In this document: piece by piece, positions 37,095-46,107 of the stretch
Position numbering within the stretch: the stretch's first letter is position 1
Layout: each line of letters opens with the position of its first letter
NCBI GenBank assembly: GCA_007713595.1
Contig: VMRY01000041.1
Span: forward strand, 122,906-186,905
Reading direction: 5' to 3'
Source: Sedimenticola thiotaurini
GTDB taxonomy: Bacteria > Pseudomonadota > Gammaproteobacteria > Chromatiales > Chromatiaceae
Length of the DNA stretch: 64,000 nucleotides
Program-made: the position numbers and the translations under genes
Notes under the pieces: generated by a model
Databases searched by the model: none
The model's input: only the letters and a program-made list of their open reading frames with translations
What the model was told of the DNA's origin: nothing

Positions 37095-39251
37095 ATGTGG
37101 CGTTGGACACTGTTGTTCTTTCTGTTGCTACCGCAGATTTTCAGCTACTCACAGGCTGAGGATCAGGTCATTCGGATTGGTGTGCTGAGTCACCGGGGCA
37201 ATGAAGCCACTTATGCTGCATGGGCCCCGACGGCCACCTACCTGAGTCGTGTTGTACCCAAGTTCAAGTTTCAGATTGTGCCACTCGATTTCGATGAGGT
37301 TGACCCGGCTGTAAAATTCGGCCAGGTTGATTTTATCCTGGTCAATCCGGGAATCTATGTCAACCTTGAGGTGCGATACCGTATCTCCCGTATCGCCACG
37401 CTGAATAACCTGGCGGGGGATGTGGCGAACAATGTATTCGGGGGTGTCATTTTTACCCGGCAGGATCGTCATGATATCAATACGTTGACCGACCTGAAGA
37501 GAAAAAGCCTGATGGCGGTAGATGTCACATCATTGGGTGGATTCCAGATGGCCTGGCGTGAATTGAAGGCTATCGGTCTGGATCCTTACAAAGATATGGC
37601 ATCGCTCAGTTTTGGGGGTATTCATGATGATGTGGTGCGTGCTGTCAGGGATGGCCAGGTTGATGTGGGTATGGTTCGTACGGATATTCTTGAGCGCATG
37701 GCCGCCGCCAAGCTGATCAATATCCATGATTTCAAAATCATCAATCCAAAGGTGAATCCCGGATTTTTACTTAGCCGAAGCACGCGGCTCTATCCTGAAT
37801 GGCCGTTCAGTAAGGTGCTGCATACTTCTAATGAGCTGGCCCAAAAAGTAGCGGTTGCTCTGTTGAACATGCCGAGGGTTCACCCAGCCGCGAAAGCGGG
37901 TAACTATGCCGGTTGGACCATTCCGCTGGATTATCAATCCGTACATGATCTGTTTATAGATCTGCATCTTCCTCCCTATGAGTATTCCGGCCGCTTTACC
38001 CTGCAGGATGCGATAAAGAAATACTGGTATTGGTTGCTGATAACGTCTGTTTTTGTCGCTTTTATGCTATTTATGACGGCTTGGGTATCGCGTCTCAATC
38101 GGGAGTTGAAGAAGGCCAAACTACATCTTGAGCGGCAGTATGAGCTAATCCTCAATTCTGTGGCTGATGGTATTCTTGGGGTGGATATGGAGGGCAACAC
38201 CACCTTTGCTAATCGGGCAATGACGCATATAACAGGTTGGGAGGTTGATGATCTTCTTGGTAAAAATCAGCATCAACTTCTGCACCATACCCGTGCGGAT
38301 GGCACCTCTCATCCTGCAGATCAATGCCCGGTTTATGCTACCTGCAAGGATCAAATCCCCCGTTTTGTAAATGATGATGTATTCTGGAAGAAAGATGGCA
38401 GCAGTTTTCCAGTTGAATATTCCAGCACGCCCATTAAGGATAGCCAATTTAAGACTGTCGGCAGTGTTGTGGTATTCCGTGATATTAGTGATCGTAAACG
38501 GATTGATGAAGAAGCGCGGCAACACCAGGATGATCTGGCCCATGTGGCGCGCTTAAGTACGATGGGTGAAATGGCGTCCGGGATCGCCCACGAAATCAAT
38601 CAGCCGTTGACTGCTATAGCGACCAATGCGCATGCCTGTATTCGCATGCTGGAGAGTAACAACGGACAGACTGAGCGGGTGATTGATGTGCTTGAACGCA
38701 TTGGCGCGCAAGCGGCACGGGCGGGCGAGATCATTCGGCATCTGCGGCAGTTTGTTAAAAAAGAGCAGCCTGAGTTAAGCCTTATTGATATCAATGAAGT
38801 GATTAATGAAGTGATCACGCTACTCCGTACTGAAATTCGGAAGGCGGGTGTCAGAATTGACCTGGAGTTGGATAAGCATATTGGTGCGGTTCTCGCACAG
38901 CATGTTCAGATCGATCAGGTGATCTTGAATCTGGCTAGAAATGCGATAGAAGCTATGCTGGATATGCCGGAAGGATCACGCGTGCTGACGATTTCGACCC
39001 AGAATCAGCAGGATGGCTATGTAAAAGTGACCGTGAGTGATACTGGGCCGGGATTGGATGCGTCGATAGTCGATCAACTGTTTAATCCTTTCGTCACAAC
39101 AAAATCAAATGGTATGGGCCTGGGGCTGTCTATCAGTCAGGGGATCATTGAAGCGCATAAGGGCCGTATTTTTGTCGAACCGGATAGCCTTAAAGGAGCC
39201 ACCTTTGTGTTCCAACTCCCAACGTCACAAACAAGAGAGACCACGTCATGA
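37095..39251 (+). CDS. TtrS-like sensor histidine kinase with PhnD-type periplasmic domain
   Basis: The 718-residue kinase has a signal peptide, a periplasmic PhnD/phosphonate-binding-like domain (residues about 25-290, beginning VIRIGVLSHRGNEATYAAW), a membrane helix near 315, a PAS domain (about 350-475), HisKA with GIAHEINQPLTAIA (phosphorylated His near 499) and HATPase with the VSDTGPGL and GMGLGLS boxes. The architecture matches TtrS, the tetrathionate sensor. AAGGA upstream selects the ATG at 37095. It overlaps the response regulator gene by ATGA and sits directly upstream of the sox operon, suggesting it senses a sulfur compound. Confidence 0.88.
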   Translation: MWRWTLLFFLLLPQIFSYSQAEDQVIRIGVLSHRGNEATYAAWAPTATYLSRVVPKFKFQIVPLDFDEVDPAVKFGQVDFILVNPGIYVNLEVRYRISRIATLNNLAGDVANNVFGGVIFTRQDRHDINTLTDLKRKSLMAVDVTSLGGFQMAWRELKAIGLDPYKDMASLSFGGIHDDVVRAVRDGQVDVGMVRTDILERMAAAKLINIHDFKIINPKVNPGFLLSRSTRLYPEWPFSKVLHTSNELAQKVAVALLNMPRVHPAAKAGNYAGWTIPLDYQSVHDLFIDLHLPPYEYSGRFTLQDAIKKYWYWLLITSVFVAFMLFMTAWVSRLNRELKKAKLHLERQYELILNSVADGILGVDMEGNTTFANRAMTHITGWEVDDLLGKNQHQLLHHTRADGTSHPADQCPVYATCKDQIPRFVNDDVFWKKDGSSFPVEYSSTPIKDSQFKTVGSVVVFRDISDRKRIDEEARQHQDDLAHVARLSTMGEMASGIAHEINQPLTAIATNAHACIRMLESNNGQTERVIDVLERIGAQAARAGEIIRHLRQFVKKEQPELSLIDINEVINEVITLLRTEIRKAGVRIDLELDKHIGAVLAQHVQIDQVILNLARNAIEAMLDMPEGSRVLTISTQNQQDGYVKVTVSDTGPGLDASIVDQLFNPFVTTKSNGMGLGLSISQGIIEAHKGRIFVEPDSLKGATFVFQLPTSQTRETTS

Positions 39252-39856
39252 GCGAGAGTACAATTTTTATTGTTGATGATGATCAGGAAGTGCGGGAAGC
39301 GCTTCAGTTATTAATGGAATCCGTGGGTCTCAAGGTAGAGTTGTTTGATTCGGCGGGGAGCTATATGAAACAGTTTGATCCGAACCGCCCTGGTTGTATC
39401 GTACTGGATGTACGTATGCCGGGGATGAGCGGACTGGATCTACAGATGCAATTGGAAAAGGAAGCACTTTGCCCACCTATTATCATCATTACAGGACATG
39501 GTGATGTACCGATGGCTGTACGTGCGGTGCAGGCGGGAGCGATCGATTTTATCGAGAAGCCCTTTAATGATCAGGCCTTGCTGGACAGTGTGCACCGCGC
39601 CCTTGAGCATGATGCGCGACAACGGGGAGAGGCTTCTCATATTGCCGATATTGAAGCGAAGTTGTCGCGTCTTACACCTCGTGAGCGAGAGGTTCTCGAA
39701 CTTGTCATACAGGGGTTACGCAATAAACTGATTGCCTCAGAACTTTCCGTGAGTCAATCCACTGTCGAAGCGCATCGGGCAAAGGTCATGGATAAGATGG
39801 AAGCAAAAACATTATCAGACCTGATGCGTATGATGTTGACGCTTGAATCTCAATAG
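39248..39856 (+). CDS. TtrR/FixJ-type response regulator
   Basis: The 202-residue regulator has a receiver domain (IFIVDDDQEVREAL, phospho-acceptor Asp near residue 54 in VLDVRMPGMSG, Lys in FIEKPF) and a C-terminal LuxR-type helix-turn-helix (LTPREREVLELVIQGLRNKLIA, STVEAHRAKVM). It pairs with the overlapping TtrS-like kinase. Its likely target is the sox operon 460 bp downstream, but no binding site was identified, so this is inference from position. Confidence 0.92.
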   Translation: MSESTIFIVDDDQEVREALQLLMESVGLKVELFDSAGSYMKQFDPNRPGCIVLDVRMPGMSGLDLQMQLEKEALCPPIIIITGHGDVPMAVRAVQAGAIDFIEKPFNDQALLDSVHRALEHDARQRGEASHIADIEAKLSRLTPREREVLELVIQGLRNKLIASELSVSQSTVEAHRAKVMDKMEAKTLSDLMRMMLTLESQ

Positions 39857-40316
39857 CTGTGCTACTGCTGCCCCTTTTTTGGGGGATATTGCAAGCGAGC
39901 ATACCTTACAAAACACCTTGCTTTTTTAACCTCCACTGTTCCGGTACGCTGTGATACCTGTAACTCAACAACCAACAAAAGTCTGTAGAAAATACGAACT
40001 AAAGAATGGAAAGCGGATTTACATGGGTAGCCTCCCAGGTGCGGTTAAGGAAAACCCCAATATCAGCGGCTGTATGTTCCAATTTTCAACAAGCAATTCA
40101 CTTTCCATAATCAAGCACGTCTGAAAATCTGCCCCGGGAAGATCTGGCCGTAGCGACCCTGCTGACAGCAATCCTCCTGAGTAAAGCAATAAACTCGGCA
40201 GACTGACGACATCACTGACCGGTTGTCCGATAACAGGGCGTGCACGGAAGCACACAGGCTAACGTCCTACCATTGGGCAAACGGTCACCTTTCAGCATCC
40301 GCCTAAGGAGGAGATG
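39857..40316. promoter_or_regulatory. Long leader region of the sox operon
   Basis: The 460-bp region between the response regulator and soxX contains no credible gene on either strand and no confident promoter hexamers. It must hold the sox promoter and any TtrR-like binding sites, unless transcription reads through from the regulator. AAGGAGGAG at 40305-40313 is the soxX ribosome binding site; its spacing favours the second ATG (40317). Confidence 0.45.
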
Positions 40317-40715
40317 ATGAGAAAAATGGTCAGACTGGTTTCAACACTGGTCGTCATCACATCAGCAGCATGGTTAACCGCATGCTCAAATAAACCCGTA
40401 ACAAAACAAGAACCGACTGCGATGGCAGCACCGGCTGATCCAAAAATCGTTGCCGCAGGCAAGGCCATTGCAACCGGCCGCAGTCAAGGTAATTGCCTTG
40501 CATGCCATATGATCGAAGATGGTGCTTCACCCGGTAACATCGGTCCACCCTTGCTCGCAATGAAAGCACGTTATCCGGATAAGGCTAAATTGCGGGCCCA
40601 GATCTGGGATGCAACGGCTGCTAATCCTGAATCCGCTATGGTGCCGTTTGGTCGACTCAAAGTTTTGACAGATGATGAGATCGATAAGGTCGTTGAGTAT
40701 ATCTGGACACTGTAA
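40317..40715 (+). CDS. soxX: Sulfur oxidation c-type cytochrome SoxX
   Basis: The 132-residue monohaem cytochrome c has the haem motif CLACH near residue 60, the IGPPLLAMKARYPD stretch typical of SoxX, and a late AMVPFG with the probable Met ligand. With SoxA it couples thiosulfate to the SoxY cysteine and passes electrons on. The signal peptide ends in LTACSN, a lipobox, so it is predicted to be a lipoprotein, unlike typical soluble SoxX. It is the first gene of the sox operon. Confidence 0.93.
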   Translation: MRKMVRLVSTLVVITSAAWLTACSNKPVTKQEPTAMAAPADPKIVAAGKAIATGRSQGNCLACHMIEDGASPGNIGPPLLAMKARYPDKAKLRAQIWDATAANPESAMVPFGRLKVLTDDEIDKVVEYIWTL

Positions 40716-40764
40716 GGGTGTTGTGGATAACGCAATGCGACTCACTGTTATGGGAAGAGAGATT

Positions 40765-41592
40765 ATGAAAAAGATACTGATCAGTTTAGCTGTGTTGGCG
40801 CTTACAGCCACCGGCGTTCAGGCGGGGCCGGAAGAGGACCGCATGGCATTTGTAAAATATTATAAAGCCAAGTTCCCCTCTGTACCGGATAAAGAGTATG
40901 CAAACGGGGTCTATGCGATTGATCCTGTCGGGCGGGAGAACTGGGAGGCGATCGAAGAGTTCCCCCCCTATGAGCCCTTTATCGATGCCGGTAAGGAGAT
41001 GTGGGAAAAGCCTTTCGCCAATGGAAAAGGTTACAAAGACTGTTTCCCTGATGGGCCAGCTATTCAGCACCATTATCCTAACTGGGACAAAAAACAGAAG
41101 ATGGTGATGACGTTGCCTTTGGCGCTTAATCAGTGTCGTGAAGCGAATGGTGAGAAGCCGCTCAAATACAAGAAGGGGCCGATTAATAACATCCTCTCTT
41201 ATATTGCATTCCAGTCACGTGGTCAGGTGGTGAATGTCAAGGTGCCGATGGATGATCCGGGTGCAGTAGCGGCTTATGAAGAGGGTAAAAAGTTTTATTT
41301 TACCCGCCGTGGCCAATTGAATTTCTCCTGTGCTTCCTGCCATCTGCAGAATACTGGTTTGAAGGTCAGGACAGAAATTCTTAGTCCTAGCGTAGGCCAT
41401 GTCACTAACTGGCCTGTTTATCGCTCCAAGTGGGGTACGGTTGGCACGCTGCATCGTCGTTTCTCGGGTTGCAACAATAATATTCGTGCCAAGGCGCTGA
41501 AGGCTCAGGGCCGGCAGTATCGTAACCTGGAGTATTTCCTCAGCTACTTGAGTAATGGCCAAGAATTTAATGGCCCGGGTGCTCGCAAATAA
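40765..41592 (+). CDS. soxA: Sulfur oxidation c-type cytochrome SoxA (monohaem)
   Basis: The 275-residue periplasmic protein has a Sec signal peptide, one haem motif CASCH near residue 189, and the Cys of RFSGCNNNI near 236, which in SoxA is the persulfide-forming active-site haem ligand. The position of the first haem in dihaem SoxA is reduced to KDCFPDG, so this is the monohaem form. GAAGAGAG supports the ATG at 40765. It follows soxX at 49 bp. Confidence 0.94.
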   Translation: MKKILISLAVLALTATGVQAGPEEDRMAFVKYYKAKFPSVPDKEYANGVYAIDPVGRENWEAIEEFPPYEPFIDAGKEMWEKPFANGKGYKDCFPDGPAIQHHYPNWDKKQKMVMTLPLALNQCREANGEKPLKYKKGPINNILSYIAFQSRGQVVNVKVPMDDPGAVAAYEEGKKFYFTRRGQLNFSCASCHLQNTGLKVRTEILSPSVGHVTNWPVYRSKWGTVGTLHRRFSGCNNNIRAKALKAQGRQYRNLEYFLSYLSNGQEFNGPGARK

Positions 41593-41645
41593 TTGCTCAG
41601 CGATTGTATGGCAATTCGAGCATTAACAGAATCTGGGAGAAACAA

Positions 41646-41996
41646 ATGAATAAACGAAACATGATCGGTCTACTTATTCTCAGCTTGCTAATGGCTGTGC
41701 AGGTTGCCGTGGCGGCAGATAGTAAGGGCGATATGGCAAAGATGGATAATCCTATGGCTGTAAAGGCGGCGGATGCCATTACCAAGGCAGAGGCTGCTCG
41801 CAAGAAAGCCGCCTCAGTGGATGGTGAGTGGCGAGATACGGGTAAGTTCATTAAAAAGGCCGAGGAGGCAGCGAAAGCAGGGGATTATGAAAAAGCCCTC
41901 AAGCTGGCAAAAAAGGCTGAAGATGAAGGGAAGCTTGGCTACGAACAGCAAGTATCACAGCGAGAGCTGAAGATGCCTTCTTATCTGAAGTACTGA
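41646..41996 (+). CDS. soxK: SoxXA-binding protein SoxK
   Basis: The 116-residue protein has a signal peptide (LLILSLLMAVQVAVAA) and a helical Ala/Lys/Glu-rich body with GEWRDTGKFIKKAEEAAKAG and YEKALKLAKKAEDEG, ending LKMPSYLKY. This matches SoxK (SAXB), the small subunit known to bind and stabilise SoxXA in green and other sulfur bacteria. GGGAGAAAC precedes the ATG at 41646. It lies between soxA and the rhodanese gene. Confidence 0.85.
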   Translation: MNKRNMIGLLILSLLMAVQVAVAADSKGDMAKMDNPMAVKAADAITKAEAARKKAASVDGEWRDTGKFIKKAEEAAKAGDYEKALKLAKKAEDEGKLGYEQQVSQRELKMPSYLKY

Positions 41997-42022
41997 AACG
42001 GACCCACTGAAGGAGAGATATA

Positions 42023-42694
42023 ATGAAATATGGCAAGGCACTTATTACGCTGGCCCTGATTGGGGGTATATCCTTGACAGGCCTTTCAGTAGCGGGACCC
42101 AAGGCAAAAATAACCCCGTCGATGGAATCGCTGGAAGTAATGCACAATGGTACAGCGGTGACCATTCGCCGCATTGATGACAAGGATGCAACAATCCCTG
42201 AGGCTTATGCGAAGACCTCAAGACACTGCCCACCCTTCTGCATCCAACCTATGCAGATCATCCCCGGTGTCGATACCGTCGGAGAGCTGGAAGTGTTGGG
42301 TTATCTGAAACGGATCAGCACGGGGGATCGCTCGGTGGTGGTGGTCGACTCCCGAACACCCGATTGGACAGTGCGAGGAACAATTCCCGGCTCAATCAAT
42401 ATTCCCTGGGATAAGATCAATATCGATGTGGCAGGCAATTTTGAGATTGAGACCGAGGCCGCTACATTGAGTGACATTCTGATCAACAACTTCGGTGTGC
42501 AACTGGTGGATGGCAAGTGGGATTTTCGCAATGCCAAAACCCTGGTGCTGTTTTGTAATGGCATCTGGTGTCCACAATCATCCGTCAATATCAAGACGCT
42601 AACCAAGATGGGTTATCCCGCTTACAAGCTGAAGTGGTATCGCGGGGGAATGCAAGACTGGGTCAGCGTCGGTCTGACCACTGTCAAGCCTTGA
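42023..42694 (+). CDS. soxL: Periplasmic rhodanese-like protein SoxL
   Basis: The 223-residue exported protein has a signal peptide and a C-terminal rhodanese domain (VVVVDSRTPDWTVRGTIPGSI) with a catalytic loop CNGIWCPQS, Cys near residue 178. An N-terminal domain contains HCPPFCIQP. SoxL-type rhodaneses occur inside sox operons and are thought to handle SoxYZ-bound sulfur. AAGGAGAG precedes the ATG. The two cysteines in the CNGIWC loop and the CPPFC motif may also give disulfide chemistry. Confidence 0.85.
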   Translation: MKYGKALITLALIGGISLTGLSVAGPKAKITPSMESLEVMHNGTAVTIRRIDDKDATIPEAYAKTSRHCPPFCIQPMQIIPGVDTVGELEVLGYLKRISTGDRSVVVVDSRTPDWTVRGTIPGSINIPWDKINIDVAGNFEIETEAATLSDILINNFGVQLVDGKWDFRNAKTLVLFCNGIWCPQSSVNIKTLTKMGYPAYKLKWYRGGMQDWVSVGLTTVKP

Positions 42695-42720
42695 GTCGTA
42701 GAATTGGATAGGAAACAGTT

Positions 42721-43191
42721 ATGAATAAATTACGCAGATTGATTATCAAGGGTTCCATGGCTGCCGGTACGCTGGGCGTAGCAATGAGTGCCGGCCTGTT
42801 GATGCCAACGACAGTGCTTGCTGCCTGGCCTGCCAAGGCATTTGGTGCCAAGGATATGGCAGAAGGTTTGGCAACCCTGTTAGGTTCGGGTGATATGGCT
42901 GAAAGTGGCGATATCAAAATCAAAGCCCCGGATATTGCAGAAAATGGTGCAGTGGTGCCAGTTACCGTAACGGCTGAGATGGCGGGTGTCGAATCAATTA
43001 CGATTGCTGCACCCAATAATCCGGCCCCTCTGGTTGCCAGTTTTGATCTGGCCAATGGTGCCCATGGTTATGCCTCAACCCGAATCAAGATGGGTAAGAG
43101 TGGTGATGTTATTGCCGTCGTCAAGGCTAACGGTAAGCTCTATACAGCTAAAAAAGGTGTCAAGGTGACTATTGGTGGGTGTGGTGGCTAA
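42721..43191 (+). CDS. soxY: Thiosulfate oxidation carrier protein SoxY
   Basis: The 156-residue carrier ends in the swinging arm TIGGCGG, whose Cys carries the sulfur intermediates of the Sox cycle. The N-terminus KLRRLIIKGSMAAGTLG is a Tat-type export signal. It is immediately followed by soxZ, its partner, and preceded by soxL at 26 bp. It works with SoxXA (loading), SoxB (sulfate release) and probably SoxL. Confidence 0.96.
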   Translation: MNKLRRLIIKGSMAAGTLGVAMSAGLLMPTTVLAAWPAKAFGAKDMAEGLATLLGSGDMAESGDIKIKAPDIAENGAVVPVTVTAEMAGVESITIAAPNNPAPLVASFDLANGAHGYASTRIKMGKSGDVIAVVKANGKLYTAKKGVKVTIGGCGG

Positions 43192-43245
43192 CCGCGTTTA
43201 CACACTTAATCGATTAAGTAACTGACACAGAATGAGGTATTGATC

Positions 43246-43560
43246 ATGGCAGCAAAAAGCATAAAGATTCGGGCAAAATTCAAGGACGGTGTAACCACTG
43301 TCAAGGCGTTGTTGACCCACACTATGGAGTCCGGTTTTCGTAAAGATTCCAAGACGGGTGGCATGGTGCCCGCCCATTTTATCCAGGAAGTGGTTTGTGA
43401 AGTGGGAGGCAAGGTTTTGTTGAATGCACACTGGAGTGGTGGTGTTTCAAAAAACCCTTATATCTCTTTTAAGTTCGATGGTGGAGAAGGTGAGAAAATA
43501 AAACTGACCTGGACTGATAATAAGGGCAAGTCAGATTCAGCAGAGGAAGCGATAAGCTGA
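43246..43560 (+). CDS. soxZ: Thiosulfate oxidation carrier protein SoxZ
   Basis: The 104-residue protein has an immunoglobulin-like fold pattern, with SIKIRAKFKDGVTTVKAL, HTMESGFRKD and AHFIQEV, as in SoxZ. It lacks a signal peptide because it is exported with SoxY through the SoxY Tat signal. The ATG at 43246 is preceded by GAGGT; an in-frame TTG six bp earlier is less likely. Confidence 0.95.
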   Translation: MAAKSIKIRAKFKDGVTTVKALLTHTMESGFRKDSKTGGMVPAHFIQEVVCEVGGKVLLNAHWSGGVSKNPYISFKFDGGEGEKIKLTWTDNKGKSDSAEEAIS

Positions 43561-43605
43561 TTCTCTGTTAAGGGAGGTACGCTGCATAACGATCTGTAGC
43601 GCAAC

Positions 43606-43641
43606 TGACCCACTGTGAAATAAGCTTTTCACAGTGGGTCA
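43606..43641 (+). other. 15-bp perfect hairpin between soxZ and soxB
   Basis: TGACCCACTGTGAAA (43606-43620) pairs perfectly with TTTCACAGTGGGTCA (43627-43641) around a 6-nt loop. No U-tract follows. It sits in the 143-bp gap between soxZ and soxB and may act as a partial terminator or mRNA-processing or stabilising element setting the SoxYZ:SoxB ratio. Confidence 0.7.
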
Positions 43642-43703
43642 CAATAAGAGATACCAGGCCAAATCAGACCTATGATCAGAGCCTGGCAACAGGTTAATTC
43701 ACT

Positions 43704-45482
43704 ATGACTTTGTCAAGACGAGAGTTTCTTCACCTGATGGGTATGGCGGGTGCGGCTGGCCTATTGCCTGGCTCGCTGCGTGCAGCCAATCAGCGCCCAT
43801 CCGATCTCTATGAGATCCCCCGTTACGGTAACGTCTGTCTCATGCATATGACAGATTGCCATGCTCAATTGAACCCAGTCTATTTTCGTGAACCGAATGT
43901 AAACCTGGGTGTTGGTAACGCCTTGGGTAAGGCGCCTCATCTGGTCGGTAATGCCTTCTTGAAACATTTTGGTATGTCTCCAAATAGCCAGGAAGCGCAT
44001 GCACTCAGTTATCTCAATTTTGATGCAGCCGCCAAGACTTATGGTCGGGTAGGGGGCTTTGCCCATCTTGCCAGCTTCGTGAAGCGGCTGCGCTCAGAGC
44101 GGGGAGATGGTAATTCGCTCTTATTAGATGGTGGCGATACCTGGCAGGGATCTGGTACGGCTTACTGGACCCGTGGCAAGGATATGGTGGAAGCCTGCAA
44201 TCTTTTAGGCGTGGATATCATGACCGGCCACTGGGAGTTCACTTACCAGGATCGTGAGGTCATCGAAAATATCGGTGAGTTCAAGGGTGAGTTCATTGCA
44301 CAAAATGTGAAAGTCACTGAAGAGGCGCTGTTTGATTACAAGTTCAGTGATTTTGACGGGTTTGACGAAGATGCAGGTACTGCCTTCAAACCTTATACCA
44401 TTCGGACAGTGAATGGTGTGCGGGTTGCTGTAATAGGTCAGGCCTTCCCCTATACACCAATCGCGAATCCTCAGCGTTTTATCCCTGACTGGACCTTCGG
44501 TATTCAGGATGAACGGATGCAGGCTATGGTGGATCGAGTACGCACCAATGAAAAACCTGATCTGGTGGTGGTACTGTCACACAACGGCATGGATGTAGAC
44601 CTCAAGATGGCAACGCAGGTAACTGGCATTGATGTGATCTTTGGCGGCCATACCCATGATGGCATGCCTGCACCAACCATTGTTGAAAATAGCGCTGGCA
44701 AAACGCTGGTGACCAATGCCGGTTCCAATGGCAAGTTCCTCGGCGTAATGGATCTGGATGTTCGCAACGGCAAGCTCCAGGGTTATCAGTATCGCCTGGT
44801 GCCGATTTTCTCTAATCTGTTACCAGCTGACCCTGCCATGCAGACCTATATTGATCAGGTACGTGCTCCCTACATAGGACAACTTGAAGAGCCGCTGGCG
44901 CTGGCTGAAGAGACACTCTATCGGCGTGGAAATTTCAACGGCACCTTTGATCAGGTGATCTGTGATGCATTGAATAAAGTAAATGATGCGCAGATTTCAC
45001 TCTCACCAGGATTCCGTTGGGGAACTACGGTGATCCCGGGACAGGCGATTACTATGGAAAATGTAATGGATCAGACCTGCATCACCTATCCTGAAACTTA
45101 TAGAAGAGAGATGAGCGGGGCAGATATCAAGGCGATCTTAGAGGATGTCGGGGACAACCTGTTTAATCCTGATCCCTATTTTCAGCAAGGTGGAGACATG
45201 GTGCGAGTTGGCGGTCTGGATTATGTGTGTGATCCCAATCAATCGTTTGGAAAACGCATTAGTGATATGACGCTGGATAATGGCACCAGGATAGAAGCCA
45301 ATAAAAAGTACATGGTCGCTGGCTGGGCTACGGTGGGTTCTCAATCACCGGGTCGTCCAATATGGGATGTGGTTGCCGACTATCTGCGTGATCAGAAGCA
45401 GGTCAAAATCAACAAGCTTAATACGCCGAAGTTGGTTGGCATGACAGGTAATCCTGGTCTGGAAGATTATCCTTCTGCCTAG
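43704..45482 (+). CDS. soxB: Thiosulfohydrolase SoxB
   Basis: The 592-residue periplasmic enzyme cleaves sulfate from SoxY-bound cysteine-S-thiosulfonate using a di-manganese site. It has a Tat signal (SRREFLHLMGMAGAAGL) and 5'-nucleotidase-type metallophosphatase motifs: HMTDCHAQL, LLDGGDTWQGSGTAYWT, TGHWEFTY, LSHNGMDVD and FGGHTHDG. The GHWEF motif, where nucleotidases have GNHEF, is diagnostic for SoxB. It is the last gene of the sox cluster, and soxCD are absent. Confidence 0.97.
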   Translation: MTLSRREFLHLMGMAGAAGLLPGSLRAANQRPSDLYEIPRYGNVCLMHMTDCHAQLNPVYFREPNVNLGVGNALGKAPHLVGNAFLKHFGMSPNSQEAHALSYLNFDAAAKTYGRVGGFAHLASFVKRLRSERGDGNSLLLDGGDTWQGSGTAYWTRGKDMVEACNLLGVDIMTGHWEFTYQDREVIENIGEFKGEFIAQNVKVTEEALFDYKFSDFDGFDEDAGTAFKPYTIRTVNGVRVAVIGQAFPYTPIANPQRFIPDWTFGIQDERMQAMVDRVRTNEKPDLVVVLSHNGMDVDLKMATQVTGIDVIFGGHTHDGMPAPTIVENSAGKTLVTNAGSNGKFLGVMDLDVRNGKLQGYQYRLVPIFSNLLPADPAMQTYIDQVRAPYIGQLEEPLALAEETLYRRGNFNGTFDQVICDALNKVNDAQISLSPGFRWGTTVIPGQAITMENVMDQTCITYPETYRREMSGADIKAILEDVGDNLFNPDPYFQQGGDMVRVGGLDYVCDPNQSFGKRISDMTLDNGTRIEANKKYMVAGWATVGSQSPGRPIWDVVADYLRDQKQVKINKLNTPKLVGMTGNPGLEDYPSA

Positions 45483-45506
45483 CGAGGCATTCATTGGTTA
45501 AATATC

Positions 45507-45538
45507 AGAAGCCGGATGCAGAAATGACTCCGGCTTCT
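45507..45538. terminator. 10-bp hairpin at the end of soxB
   Basis: AGAAGCCGGA (45507-45516) pairs perfectly with TCCGGCTTCT (45529-45538) around a 12-nt loop. It lies 25 bp after soxB, next to the convergent DUF2214 gene, and lacks a U-tract. Confidence 0.6.
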
Positions 45539-45539
45539 C

Positions 45540-45980
45540 TCATTGAATTACGCCAAACCCGCCCGCCATCAGGATAGCCAACAGGGGAAGACAAAGTATC
45601 CCTGCCAGCTCCAATCGAACAATGGTTTTCAATCCTCTGGGCAGATTGATTATGTTGGTATCGTCACCTGTTCTATTACGAAAAAAGAAGAGTGTCGGAT
45701 AGGCTGAGATCAAGCCAATGATAATAAACAGGCTGTACTTTAAGTGGAAAATCCAGTTGCTAAGATAGTAGTCCAGTGGTTTTGCCAGCCAGATGGCCAT
45801 TGTCAGACCGCTGAGTAAAACAACAAGTGCAGAGAATCCAAACACGATATCTACCCGCATCAGTTGTTTGATCTTGGCCCGTGAAAGTATCGGCTTCAGC
45901 AGCAAATATTCCAGCAGGCCGCTGGAAAACAGCAATAGAATACTGAGGAAGTGGATGTACTTGGTAATTATAAAAGCCAC
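45540..45980 (-). CDS. DUF2214 family membrane protein
   Basis: The 146-residue protein has four hydrophobic segments and His residues near the first (ITKYIHFLSILLLFSSGLLE), followed by KIKQLMRVDIVFGFSALVVLLSG, as in DUF2214 membrane proteins. The family role is unknown; the conserved His in helix 1 hints at haem or redox chemistry, but this is not established. It is transcribed leftwards against soxB, so it is not part of the sox transcript. Confidence 0.75.
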   Translation of the reverse strand: MAFIITKYIHFLSILLLFSSGLLEYLLLKPILSRAKIKQLMRVDIVFGFSALVVLLSGLTMAIWLAKPLDYYLSNWIFHLKYSLFIIIGLISAYPTLFFFRNRTGDDTNIINLPRGLKTIVRLELAGILCLPLLAILMAGGFGVIQ

Positions 45981-46107
45981 AGTTATCCCACCTTACTGTA
46001 CTGTTGTAGATGGTGTCCGAGTCAAAAATTGACTCCATCCCTTGCCCAGTTCAAGATCGACGTATGATCTAAACATTGATCTCACATTACATGGACCAGC
46101 GCAAACT

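Noticed and set aside
40019..40255. Minus-strand 78-codon frame in the sox leader
   Set aside because: Its composition and lack of a ribosome binding site do not support a gene; the region is better read as a leader.
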